From Trichomonas vaginalis G3 (Eukaryota; Parabasalia; Trichomonadida; Trichomonadidae): a stretch of DNA of 64,000 nt. The notes beneath the pieces were generated by a model, which saw only the letters and a list, made by a program, of their open reading frames with translations, had not been told where the DNA came from and made no database searches. Below, piece after piece: positions 9,773-20,093 of the stretch. Each line of letters starts with the position of its first letter. Within the stretch, counting starts at the first letter, position 1. Position numbers and translations under genes: made by a program. Where the stretch lies: assembly GCF_026262505.1 (NCBI RefSeq), contig NC_067206.1, positions 5,112,879 to 5,176,878 on the forward strand, written 5' to 3'.

Positions 9773-10584
9773 ATGGATTTCAATTCTGAAGAATTAGCAG
9801 AGTATATAATACATACGTAGATGATATGATTAATGAAGCATTGAGTGATAATAGAAATGCTCTATCTAAGGAAAAATTAATGAAAATTCCATATTCTGAA
9901 TGTTACTTAAATTCAATCACTGCAGCAATTGGTAAACAAAATAAAGGTAAAACATTAACGATATTAAAACAAATTATCATTATTGCTAACACTTCCCCCA
10001 TTCACATGTGTTAATTTATATCAACCGTTCAGGTTCACCTTCAGATGATACATTTGAATCTTTAAAGCATTTAATCAAAATTCCAATTATTTATTTATCA
10101 CAAGAAGAAGCAGAAGATTATTTAAAAAACTTTTTAATGTATAAAGAATTATATAATACAATCAAGAAGCAAGGATTAGAGGATAAAATTATTGATAAAC
10201 AACGGGATGAATTATTTGAAACACTTTCTATTTCAAATTTTGATAGAGAATTTTTGCATTCACTAATTTTTCTAGATGATGCGTGAAATCAAAACTAATA
10301 ACTAATGAGAAATCATATTTTAATCATTATTAACTCAATGTCGACACATTCAGTGTTCATTCTTCATGGCTGTTCAATACTTCAAAGCATTAAGCACAAA
10401 CATTAAATCAAATCTATCAACCCTTTTCATTTTCAGTGGGTTTAGTCGTCAACAGTTGAACGTTATGCTTTATCAAGTGAATTTACCAATGAGCATTAAT
10501 GAACTTTACACACAATATCAGCAATTAGGTGAACATGGAAAAATAATAGTTGATTTAAATAAAGGAAGTGTTAAATTTGATTAA
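9773..10584 (+). pseudogene. Genome-packaging ATPase (FtsK/A32-like), frameshifted
   Basis: Several frames join to about 270 codons. The Walker A motif GKQNKGKT (about 9934) is followed by a hydrophobic strand, then HVLIYINRSG, a linker with EEAEDYL, a Walker-B-like LIFLDDA near 10275, and the C-terminal segment MAVQYFKALSTN to VKFD. Breaks are near 9785 (deletion relative to A), 9998 (C5 run, shared with A), 10282 and 10335 (TATTAAC, shared with A). The counterpart in C (31117-32016) is intact, 299 aa. Its role in Mavericks is DNA packaging. Confidence 0.78.
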
Positions 10585-10624
10585 CTTTTTATAATTAATT
10601 TTTATTTTTTATTTATAATTAAAC

Positions 10625-11522
10625 ATGACAGAAATAGCAAATCTTCTACAGGTTCCATTAAAACAAGGGACAAACAAAAAGGGTGTATATAATAGAACTA
10701 TGAAAGTTCCAGACGGAATGAAAGAATTAGTTCATATTGTTGCTGGTCTTCAAAAAGATGTTAAACAAATGAGAAACGTTTTAACATTACCAGAAGCTCA
10801 AGCATATGCCAAACGTCATGGACCAAATTGGGAAGCACATGAAGCAGACATTACGGGTCCAAATGGAAAACCTGATGGTATAAATGAAGTCTTTGTTACT
10901 GATGGTCAAGGAAATATTAAAGTCATAAATGGGTATAAATTAACTATACTGATTATCCTAAACGTAAAGCATATAATGAACGTTATCCTATGCAATTTGA
11001 TGAAAATGGAAAAGCTGTTAAACAATACATTGGAGAAGGTGAAAATGGTCCAATTAATTCATACCGTTATAATCCATATTCTTATTTCAATGAAGAATTA
11101 AATGCTATTGAAGAGGGACCGGATGGATTACCACGATATTCTAACCAGTTTGATGGTCAATATGCAAATATTAGACCTGAAATTCAGCTAAGAAATTCTT
11201 TAAAGTTGCTTTATTCGATCCAGTGTTCAATGAACAGAAAGAAGCAATGAAAGCAGAATTTAAACCAATTCAAGTGGCAAGAATTTCTTCATCTTCACTT
11301 TCAGAAGCGTTCAAGGAATTGATAAAGAAACCACTTTATTCTCAACAAGGTTATAACTTTGATTTAATTAAAGAAAGTGATAGACGTAAATTAGAAAAAT
11401 CAGATGGTTTTAAGAATGCATGTAATGAAATGATTAAAGATATTGTAAATGATAAAATAAGACTGGAAGAAACTCAAAGCAATATCAATAACATAATTGG
11501 TGCAGTTACAAAGAAAGTATAA
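10625..11522 (+). pseudogene. Unknown Maverick protein, about 298 aa (B copy, mosaic C-terminus)
   Basis: Same gene as 1416-2314. Frames break near 10950 (one A short) and near 11190. Up to about 11215 it is nearly identical to A; from 11220 the protein (EAMKAEFKPIQVARI onward) is only about half identical, so the two arms carry different 3' ends. After the stop at 11520 the same frame continues open for 14 more codons. Function unknown; expressed with the capsid block judging by orientation. Confidence 0.6.
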
Positions 11523-11605
11523 GCAAACAATGATGAACCTTGGGATATTACCGTAACAACTAAATAAAACTTTAAATATATTTTTCTTTTTTTATTCAAT
11601 TATAA

Positions 11606-12305
11606 ATGAGAAGACGTTTCACAAGTCAAAAGAACACAAACGCAAAAGCAGAGATTACGGTTGGTTATAACGTAAATGATGATAAATCACGAATTATTCA
11701 AAATGTTAAAGTTAATGTTAGTCCTGAATTAACAAGGTCAGCAACTCAACCAAATTTATTAACTCGTGACTTACCGAAGAATGAAGAGAATGAAGAAAAC
11801 CATGAGAATGGAGACCCAATCATTTTATCTGAACCGGTAAAGAACCTGTTGAAATTCCCACTTATCCAACATACCCCCCACCTCTTTCATCAAACATCGA
11901 GAACCCAGGAATCTACGATTCCAGTCGCAATGCGCCATATAAAATAGACATTAATTCTGAATTAATGAAAATTTACCGTGATATAATAATTAATAATTAT
12001 GATTCAATAATAAATTTAATTGACCAATCGGTTTAATTATTTTACCTTATGAATCATTAATTCACATTATCGCCATTCTTTGTGATGTTCAAGATTCAGA
12101 CGTTAAGATTCAATTTTTCATAGATGATGAGGTTTCATGCTGCGGAACAGTTGCAAAAATAAATCCTATAAAGGATATTAGCACAATTAAGATATCAAAG
12201 AACGGAACAACAACTGAACTTCATTTAACATATAATGATATTTATAATAAAATAGTTGATGAATATAAAATATCACTTGAAAAATTCTTTGTTAAGGCTA
12301 TTTAA
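11606..12305 (+). pseudogene. Conserved Maverick protein with CCG motif (B copy, frameshifted)
   Basis: Copy of the intact 720-1382 gene with a longer acidic repeat (NEENEENHENG). Frames break near 11837 and near 12030; 42 bp inserted after 11880 relative to A add a short stretch. The C-terminal CCG domain is readable to 12305. Its stop overlaps the stop of the opposite gene at 12302. Confidence 0.65.
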
Positions 12306-12780
12306 TATTCAAGCATTAACATTATCGAATAATAATCCTTTGAATCATAATCAATAATAATTGACCTTTCACCAGTTTCTATCGTTTGTTTTATTTCTTT
12401 TTGTTCCCCACTATCGGATCGGTCATTGTAATTGTTTTTGTTATAGTATCAGCTTTATCTTTAACTTCAATCTTTTTTCCATCGGGATATTTAAACCAAA
12501 ATTCCAAAAATTCGATATTGTCAATCTGTTCATATTTTAATCTATCAATTACATTTTTAATACCATCTGAAAATCTTATGAAATGGTCATTATATGGGTT
12601 TGATTGAACTAAATTTGAATGAAGTGAAATATAACCCGATGATGAATATGACATTGACTCATATTTTCTGAAAACACTAAAATTTATAACATGAATGAAT
12701 TTCTTATTCGTTGAATTTATGAATTCTTGAGGTAATCTTATTCTAGTTTTATTTATCACTGGAAAATAACGCTTTACCAT
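12302..12780 (-). pseudogene. Conserved Maverick protein with LP-x-x-FI motif (B copy, one frameshift)
   Basis: Inverted copy of 245-723. The start MVKRYFPVINK lies at 12780; an upstream in-frame ATG at 12813 would overlap the divergent penton gene and is less likely. One base is missing near 12417 (CGGATCGGTC where A has CGGATCCGGTC). The site broken in A is intact here. See 30027-31098 for the element C homologue. Confidence 0.6.
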
Positions 12781-12799
12781 ATTTTTAATCGTAATAAAA
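12781..12799. promoter_or_regulatory. Shared 19-bp divergent promoter region
   Basis: Only 19 bp of A/T-rich DNA separate the start codons of the divergent genes at 12780 (minus) and 12800 (plus). The same gap occurs in A (226-244). Start-to-start gaps of 16-35 bp recur in element C, so initiation signals must be very compact or lie inside the opposing coding sequence. Confidence 0.4.
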
Positions 12800-13508
12800 A
12801 TGTCAATTATCAATATTATTTCGAATAATACTGTGAATTAAATTTAACAGTTAGCGGAATTTATAATGTTACTCTCGTTTCTGTGAGTGGTAAATTTAAT
12901 CCCATTCTTTTAGACCCTTCAGATTATATATCATTTATTAAAGATGACCATGAAAAAACGTATGATATGTATATAAATAATGTGATAGCGAAATGGGATA
13001 TTAACATGATTTTAAGTTATTTAAATGAATCATTTATCGTATGGTATGAAGAAAATTTTAAATCAAAACCTGATAAACTTTTTGAACTTGATGAAATAAA
13101 TAACCTTATTAAATTTCCGCTGAAAATTAAATTTTGTACTCCTCATCTTCGTTCATTGTTGGGGATATTAAATTTTGAAAAAGATGTTGGGGATGTTTTG
13201 TATTCTGACACTGGTTCCAATTTCATTTTAATCAAATGTGATAAAGTTAATACCCCAATGAGATTTTCACATCAAACATTAGACCCTAACTCTTACCCAT
13301 CAATACAAAACATTTTATCCATCAACTTAAACACATTTTCTTTATCATATCCGTTTCAATTATCCGGGAATTCATTTATTCTTCATTCAAAAGATTTATC
13401 AAATATTAAATTTAGATAACTGACCTATTTGATTGTGATTTAGAATTCATGAATGAAATATTATGGCAATTTCAAATAGAAAAAATAGGTGATGAGATAA
13501 CGGATTAA
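12800..13508 (+). pseudogene. Penton-like minor capsid protein (B copy, two frameshifts)
   Basis: About 235 codons, start MSIINIIS. One A is missing near 12831 (intact in A), and one indel near 13418 separates the main frame from the last ~30 codons. The C-terminus reads FRITDLFDCDLEFMNEILWQF, the strand-loop-strand ending expected of Maverick penton proteins. The element C protein at 46037 ends with the comparable TLVDFQDQPVRLLSPMFMV. The family is a single jelly-roll at capsid vertices; the call is moderate because similarity is short. Confidence 0.6.
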
Positions 13509-13532
13509 ATATTTATTTTTAAATCATAATAA

Positions 13533-15385
13533 ATGATTAAACAACAGCAACCACAACAACTTAAGGCACAAAGCACCCAGGTCCCTCAGACCATTACATA
13601 CGCCATATATGCATATAATTCAAAGACGGCAGAACAAACGCAAAGGTTGAAATATGGAGATTTGGAGATAGTATTGAAAAATGACCATTTCGAATTCGTT
13701 TGCAAAGGTGGTGCGGTGATATCAAATATAAAAGAAATTTTATTTATGAATTCAAAAATTAAAGGTATAACGGATGATATAACATCAATTCCACCAGAAG
13801 AACAAAGATATTACGCATTCAATGCATTTCCTAAAGTTTTGAAGATTGGAAGATTTAATTTAAATGAGGAATTCATAAAAGGTTTCCTAAATGACATAAT
13901 GAAGAAAGCAGATAAGGAATATGTGGATGAAAAAGATAATGAAATTAAAGAAATGGTTGAATGGTATCATGAATGGACATCAAAGATTTTAAAAACTAAA
14001 GCTGATAAGGAATGTGTTGCTGCTGCGTTAGAGAAGAAAGCGGATAAGGAATATGTTAACGAAAAAGATAATGAAATTAAAAAAAGTGTTGAATGGTATC
14101 ATGAATGGACATCAAAGATTTTAAAAACTAAAGCTGATACAGGATGGGTTTCAGGATGTTTAGACCTTAAAGCGGATAAAACATATGTTAACGATGAGTT
14201 AATGAAGAAAGCGGATAAGGAATATGTTAACGAAAAAGATAATGAAATTAAAGAAAGTGTTGAATGGTATCATGAATGGACATCAAAGATTTTAAAAACT
14301 AAAGCTGATACAGGATGGGTTTCAGGATGTTTAGACCTTAAAGCGGATAAAACATATGTTAACGAAATATACCAAAGTTTGATAGGAACAAAAAATATTG
14401 AAACTATTGTTGGCGACTTTTCTGTCAATGAAGAAAATAAATATTTTAGATGGCAGTTTGTACACTCCTTAAAAAATGGTATACGGTGGAAACTCATTCC
14501 GAAAAATAACAATGAAATGTATGTAAGTTATAAAAAGAATGATGACACACAAGTTAAAGTTCCATTAGACAACAACTGCTACTTAAACTTATATGGAGAC
14601 GAACAAAAGAAATATTTAAGAGTTTATGAAATGGCAGATATGACATTGCCTGACCCAGCTCCAGCACCATATTATTATGACTATGGAGATGATGTCAGAA
14701 CACCACATGTAGATGAACAAAGTTAACATTATATTTAGATTATTATAGATATAAAAGATATAATGCAATAGAAAAAACGAGAATAGTATATTATTATACA
14801 GATGACAGAAATAAATATTATAGTCAAGATTTTACCTACCCTGAAAACATAAGATTATATTATAAAAAATATTCTGACACAAACCAGAAGAAACCTGAAA
14901 TAGTTACACTATATTTTAAGTTCAAAAGAGACAATCCTATAATATCTCATATGTTTGATTTAATGAACCCAGTAGGTTCTATTTATACATCTATGGATGC
15001 AAGAGGTCCTCAAGTAATGTTTGGTGTTGGTGCATGGGAACAAATAGTTGACAGGTTTTTGTATTGTGCAAACTCTTCAAAGGAAACAGGTGGAAGTAAA
15101 ACGATTTCAGGTGAAAATTTACCTGCACATAGTCACTACATAGATTTAAGCACATCTCAAGCAGGTTGGCATAAGCATAGATATTGGGATTGGTCAGGAA
15201 TGACAAAAGGTAAAGGATATGATGTTAAAGACGACGTTAAGTTTGCCATAAATTGTTACTGGAGTGACACTCAGGGAGAAGGAAACCATACACATTTCGT
15301 TTCAGGATATACACAAACAACGGGACAAAGTAAAGATTACATGCCACCATTTATGACTGTATTCGCATGGTACCGTGTTTATTGA
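13533..15385 (+). CDS. Fibre protein with coiled stalk repeats and phage collar-type C-terminal domain (one frameshift near 14722)
   Basis: Reads as about 617 codons if one indel near 14722 is bridged. A Gln-rich start is followed by an unknown domain to residue ~125. Next comes a stalk of repeated KADKEYVNEKDNEIK-type units, a pattern common in phage tail fibres, and a Tyr-rich beta region. The C-terminal ~145 residues (14951-15385) carry PVGSIYTSM, a Trp-Glu-x-Ile segment, GGSKTI, ENLPAHSH and a final MPPFMTVFAWYR. These are the signatures of the phage tail-collar / gp10 C-terminal fold. Element C has a longer homologue (43324-46017). A virion spike or receptor-binding fibre is the likely role, by inference. 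Confidence 0.75.
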
Positions 15386-15502
15386 ATGAACTAAATATAT
15401 TTTATGTCTGTAATTAATTAGGTAATGAAGTAATGGATGAACTACAGAAAAGAAGTTAAAAGCTTGGGGTCGTTTTGTGCATGAAATATTGTGAGTAAAT
15501 GA
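15386..15502 (+). pseudogene. 3' remnant of a second KilA-N-type gene
   Basis: Positions 15446-15501 repeat the tail of the KilA-N gene region at 16585-16640 (AAGTTAAAAGCTTGGGGT through TATTGTGAGTAAATGA) with a few changes. Nothing else is recognisable. It lies directly outside the inverted-repeat cassette and suggests an earlier tandem duplication or insertion next to a related gene. Confidence 0.45.
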
Positions 15503-15520
15503 TTTAGGTTATTCAATAAT

Positions 15521-15873
15521 TAATTATTTTTGAAGAACTGAAGGTGCTACCATGTTACCATGTGCTACCAGGTCATTTAACTTCTTTTAAAAAGTGTGAC
15601 AACATGACATTTTGACAACAACACAGGAGGAAGGCAGTTATGAATTATTTTTGAAGAACTGAAGGTGCTACCATGTTACCATGTGCTACCAGGTCATTTA
15701 ACTTCTTTTAAAAAGTGTGACAACATGACATTTTGACAACAACACAGGAGGAAGGTAGTTATGAATTATTTTTGAAGAACTGAAGGTGCTACCATGTTAC
15801 CATGTGCTACCAGGTCATTTAACTTCTCTGAAAAAGTGTGACAACATGACATTTTGACAACAACACAGGAAAT
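15521..15873 (+). repeat. 121-bp tandem repeat array, left (three copies)
   Basis: Unit start points TGAAGAACTG lie at 15531, 15652 and 15773, giving a 121-bp period. Each unit contains GGTGCTACCATGTTACCATG, a TTAACTTCTTTTAAAAAGTG segment and a GACAACATGACATTTTGACA segment with internal near-palindromes. The third copy ends in ACACAGGAAATG instead of ACACAGGAGGAAGG. No spacers, hence not a CRISPR. Iteron-like replication function is possible but unproven. Confidence 0.85.
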
Positions 15874-15910
15874 GATTTGTCATGACTTCATCGGAATGAG
15901 TGTAAATGAC

Positions 15911-15955
15911 CCAAAAATAAAGTTAGTTTTAAAATTATTTTTATTTTTTATTTTG
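15911..15955 (+). promoter_or_regulatory. Shared leader upstream of the KilA-N gene
   Basis: CCAAAAATAAAGTTAG followed by a long A/T stretch is repeated almost exactly at 16876-16915, in front of the primase gene. Being the only upstream sequence both cassette genes share besides the 121-bp repeat, it is probably their promoter/leader. Confidence 0.45.
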
Positions 15956-15970
15956 TATGTAAGAACAGAA

Positions 15971-16468
15971 ATGTCAGTCGAAGCAAAAACATTCACTAAC
16001 AAATCTAATGGCGAAACATTCACAAAAGGCACTTATAACGGTATTGAAGTCTTACGTAGAGACAAGGATGGTTACATTAATGCAACAAAGATGGCAAGAG
16101 AAGCAGGAAAGTTAAACCATTTAAACAGATTTCTCAATAGTGCTAAAATACAGGGAATTCTTGAGTTTTGGATGAACGAATACGGTGGAGCCAAAAGTGG
16201 CTCGACCTCAAAACAAGCATTTTATGAGCTTACTAAGGGTGTTATAAATGAATTCAAAGGTATTTACATACATCCTGACCTCGTTCATTTTGTTGCTGAA
16301 TGGTGCTCTGTAAAGTATGCATTTTATGTCAAAGATATTATGGACTCCATAGACAAGAAAGTTCATGAGAAATTAGATGAAGAAGAACTTGAAGATACAG
16401 TAGAGAATGCTAAACCTTTGTTTGAAGAAGAAGTTGGAAAAAATGTGCGAAAAACAATTAGAACATGA
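15971..16468 (+). CDS. KilA-N domain DNA-binding protein
   Basis: 165 aa from MSVEAKTF. This start was chosen because it follows the leader shared with the primase gene; an in-frame ATG at 15854 would begin inside the 121-bp repeat. Residues ~18-110 match the KilA-N pattern: YNGIEVLRRDKDGYINATKM, then LNRFLNS and a later IHPDLVHFVAEWCS segment. This DNA-binding domain is common in large DNA viruses and phages. Downstream, 16470-16637 would encode a further helical tail if a frameshift near 16445 and a stop at 16472 are ignored; the duplicate at 15446 has the same tail. A regulator of the cassette is plausible. Confidence 0.8.
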   Translation: MSVEAKTFTNKSNGETFTKGTYNGIEVLRRDKDGYINATKMAREAGKLNHLNRFLNSAKIQGILEFWMNEYGGAKSGSTSKQAFYELTKGVINEFKGIYIHPDLVHFVAEWCSVKYAFYVKDIMDSIDKKVHEKLDEEELEDTVENAKPLFEEEVGKNVRKTIRT

Positions 16469-16719
16469 ACGTGAGTGATGTTATGGTTATAGAGATTCTC
16501 CATACGAACTAGACCAATGGGAACAAGAAAATTTAAAGAGAGAATTTAGAGAATATGAACTCGCTAAGATAGCATTAGAAGCTGCAGAAAAGAAGTTAAA
16601 AGCTTGGGGTTGTTTTGTACAAAAATATTGTGAGTAAATGAACCATTTATTTTTATTGAATTCACCAAAAATAATTTTTAGGGTAGATGGTTAGATCTAA
16701 CCTCATTTCTAACCTCATG

Positions 16720-16870
16720 ACATTTTGACAACAACACAGGAGGAAGGCAGTTATGAATTATTTTTGAAGAACTGAAGGTGCTACCATGTTACCATGTGCT
16801 ACCAGGTCATTTAACTTCTTTTAAAAAGTGTGACAACATGACATTTTGACAACAGTTCAGGAAATATGAT
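16720..16870 (+). repeat. 121-bp repeat, internal copy
   Basis: One complete unit plus the end of a preceding one, in the same orientation as the left array, between the KilA-N gene and the primase gene. It ends in TTCAGGAAATATGATG, a variant of the left array's ACACAGGAAATGATTTG. Confidence 0.85.
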
Positions 16871-16927
16871 GCAGCCCAAAAATAAAGTTAGTTTTAAAAT
16901 TATTTTTATTTTTTTATTCCTATATAA

Positions 16928-19239
16928 ATGACAGCAACAAACAACAACAACAACTTTATCATTTCTGATGAACAAGTTATTGATTCATTAGTTGAGGAAT
17001 TAGTTGTGGCAGAAACTAAAACCCTCAACGAAAGAATTGGTGAAAACAGGATTGATTTACATAACTACCTCAAATACGATGGAGGAAGAGGAAGGAAAAC
17101 TGGTATGGCTTTATTAGTAAATAAAATATCAAATTTAACGATTATAGATGTTGATATCAATAAATCGTACAATGATGAACTTAAAGAAACAGTTAGAAAA
17201 GACATTTTATCAAAACTTTCGGATAAAGATGTTATCGTTAAAACCGCATCAGGAGGTCTTCACATTTATTGCAACACTAATTTCTTCTATGCAGTTTCGA
17301 ACAGAATGATTAAATGTTATTCCTGCAATGATTATGATATTGACATAATGACTTCTATGGATGATTCAAAACGTTCTTTAGTAGTTATGGCTGATTCAAG
17401 AGTTCGCAAGAATGCAACAGAACCAATCAATACATACTCATTCATTCGTGGAAGTTATGATTCAACATTAACCAGAACAGTGAATGATATATTAAATGAT
17501 TTGAATATTAAGGTAAGAGTTGAACAGAAGAATGAAGAAATAAAGAGTATAATGAATGAAAACAAAGATGTAAACATTGACGATAAACTAGCTCAGAGCA
17601 TAGTTGATGGCATCTGTGATTTTGAAGTACATAATGACGGTGGAAACATGAATTTAGAAAAAGAAATAACATTATTCACACTGTTTCAAGCAATTAATTC
17701 GTTACCTAATCATTTAATTAATGAAGCATACGATAACGTTTATAACTTCTGCAGTTTAACAGAAAATGCAAAAAGGAATTTTGAAAAAGCACGTAGTAGA
17801 TATGCACATTTAATGACTTCTCCATTTGTTTTAGTGAAGATTCTAAAACTATACCAAAAGGAATATTATGATAAATATGTTTTACCTTTATTACGTAAGC
17901 CAAAAATAACATTTGATATCAAACTTGATGACTCGTTTTTGATAACAGATATTAGACGCAAGGCTGAAAATCATCAGTATAAAAACAGTTCTGAAGTAAT
18001 TGAGGATTTATCATGTGTAATTCGTTTTGTAGATTGTGGAAACAAATACTTCATTCAGAAAGATTACAACATACACGACAAAATGAATCAAATATCATTT
18101 GTTCTTCAGTCAAACATGAAAGAGTCACTCAAAATGATTAAATTATTTAAAGAAGAAGGTAAAACCATAACAGCATGGGATGTACTATTAAATCAATTGT
18201 CTTCATTAACCGTTAAGGGTGTTTGCTTTAAATCTGATTCCCCAGATGTTTTCTCAACGTTTCAGGGTTATAAATACAACGTTCTCGAAAAAGTAGATTA
18301 CTCAAAAATTGAGATGTTTATGGATTTCATTAAAGAAGCCATTTGTGATAATAACGATGAAGTGTATAAATACCTACTCGGCTGGATTGCATCAATGATT
18401 CAACATCCAGGAATCAAGAATGAAACAGCAATTATTTGAAAGGACTTCAGGGAACAGGTAAAAACAGATTTACAGACATTATTTCTGAACTTCTCGCCGG
18501 TTATTCATGTAAAAACATTACTGAAATAAGTGAGCTAACGGGTAATTTCAATTCAGTAGTTGAAAATAAAATGTTTCTTGTACTTAATGAACTCAAGAAT
18601 GTGGGTGAAGACAGACTCGCAAACTTCAACGCTTTGAAATCAATTATTACGGATAATGAGATTAGAATTAATGAAAAGAATCAACCCAGAAGAACTGCTC
18701 AGAATGTTGCAAACTTCATTTTCGTAACTAACAACGTCTACCCTGTCAAAATTGATGTTGGAGACAGAAGATACGTAGTTTTAAGGGTTAATGGTAAATT
18801 CAAGGGTCAATTTGATTACTTCAAGAATTTAATGGATTCATGTACTAAGGAATTTTATGATAATTTACTGACGTATTTTATGCAATATGACCTTTCATCA
18901 TTTAATGTACGAATCATACCGATGACTGAAGCCAAACAAGATTTAATAGAATTATCATCAAATCCTTTAGATGTATGGATAAATACACATTATGATGAAT
19001 TGTTTGCAGGTATGACGTGTAAAAATGCTCTATTCTGCAAACCATCAGACATGAAAGACAAAAACTTTCAAATGAGTATTAAGGATAAATGTGATAGGAA
19101 ACATAGAAGAATAGACGGTAAACAAACATGGTGTTATGTTTTGAAAGAAGAAATGAAAGGATTATATAAACAAATTGAACCAAACGATAATGAGGAATCA
19201 TTTACTGACGATGAAATACCTGTAAATGATGCTTTATAA
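16928..19239 (+). CDS. PrimPol (AEP) plus D5-like SF3 helicase, one frameshift at 18436
   Basis: About 770 codons in two frames, joined by one missing T near 18436. The N-terminal part has LTIIDVDIN (residues ~75-83), the acidic metal-binding pair of archaeo-eukaryotic primases, and TASGGLHIYC (~115-125), the SGG-H motif of PrimPol enzymes. A helical linker follows. The helicase has Walker A GLQGTGKNRF at the start of the second frame (18439), a Walker-B-like LVLNELK and a C motif region FIFVTNN near 18715-18730. It fits the primase-helicase that starts replication in viruses and plasmids. Unusual beside a protein-primed polymerase B in the same Maverick. Confidence 0.85.
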
Positions 19240-19257
19240 AGTATGATTGGAATTTAT

Positions 19258-19602
19258 TTTTGCCTTCCTCCTCTGTGTGTTGTCAAAATGTCATGTTGTC
19301 ACACTTTTTAAAAGAAGTTAAATGACCTGGTAGCACATGGTAACATGGTAGCACCTTCAGTTCTTCAAAAATAATTCAAACTGCCTTCCTCCTGTGTTGT
19401 TGACATAATGTCATGTCGTCAACATGGTAACATGGTAGCACCTTCAGTTCTTCAAAAATAATTCATAACTGCCTTCCTCCTGTTGTTTGTCAAAATGTCA
19501 TGTTGTCACACTTTTTCAGAGAAGTTAAATGACCTGGTAGCACATGGTAACATGGTAGCACCTTCAGTTCTTCAAAAATAATTAATTATTGAATAACCTA
19601 AA
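19258..19602 (-). repeat. 121-bp tandem repeat array, right (inverted, three copies)
   Basis: Three inverted copies of the left-array unit. The second is shortened and lacks the TTTAAAAAGTG segment, and the outer one ends with GAATAACCTAAA, the complement of the left boundary. It closes the cassette. Confidence 0.85.
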
Positions 19603-19651
19603 AACCATTAACGATAAAATAACTGATAACAAATTTTTATTTTTATCATAA

Positions 19652-19815
19652 ATGAATACCCACAAGCTCAAAATTTACCACGAATCATAACAAGGGAGGA
19701 AATGATAAAAATGATGCAAGAACATGTTAAAAATAACAAACCACTAAAATTGAGAAAATGTGGTTATGCAGTAATGATGGAAAGAGAGATGTTGTCGAAG
19801 AGGAATAAAAATTAA
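19652..19815 (+). pseudogene. Small basic protein, about 52 codons (frameshift near start)
   Basis: Starts ATG at 19652 after an A/T leader and shifts frame within the first ten codons. It then reads a Lys/Met-rich stretch (TREEMIKMMQEHVKN, ending SKRNKN). Its stop overlaps that of the opposite gene at 19812. No family recognised; low confidence. Confidence 0.3.
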
Positions 19816-20075
19816 ATTTGGATTGAGTTTAAAAATTCATCTTTATTAAATTCATCTCTTCCAATCAATTTATTTATTCTATTAAATTCTTTTATTTTTG
19901 CTTCACTCAGTTTAAGGATTGAAACGGTAGGTTTCTAATTTTTCGATTATTTCTTCATCGTTTTCAACCCCACCGCATTGTGGCTTCTTTTTGTAATAGC
20001 TATTTTTGATTTAATTCTGTTTAGTTTCTTTTTATATTCATCGTCTGGACTCTTGGCTGCTTCGTTGTCACTCAT
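19812..20075 (-). pseudogene. Small charged helical protein, about 87 codons (frameshifts)
   Basis: Starts MSDNEAAKSPDDEYKKKLNR at 20075, downstream of the integrase gene on the same strand. It changes frame near 19990 and 19935 and ends LNSIQI. Charged and helical throughout; no recognised domain. Confidence 0.4.
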
Positions 20076-20093
20076 TTCTTACGAAATAAAAAA

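Larger units (their letters stand above)
15503..19602 (+). mobile_element. Nested 4.1-kb primase-helicase/KilA-N cassette bounded by inverted tandem repeats
   Basis: TTTAGGTTATTCAATAATTA at 15503 is repeated in inverted form ending at 19602, and inward of both lie about three copies of the same 121-bp repeat in opposite orientation. Between them are a KilA-N gene, one more repeat copy and a PrimPol-SF3 helicase gene, both preceded by the same A/T-rich leader. The module interrupts the normal Maverick order between fibre and integrase. I see no clear target duplication, so a nested mobile or plasmid-like replicon is an inference. Confidence 0.5.

Noticed and set aside
15521-15873. Regular 121-bp repeats resembling an array such as CRISPR
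   Set aside because: Units are directly adjacent with no unique spacers, the period is long, and inverted copies bound a gene cassette in a eukaryotic element.
18425-18445. Programmed -1 frameshift in the primase-helicase gene
   Set aside because: ATTATTTGA offers no good slippery heptamer and many nearby genes have similar single-base homopolymer losses, so decay or sequence error is simpler.
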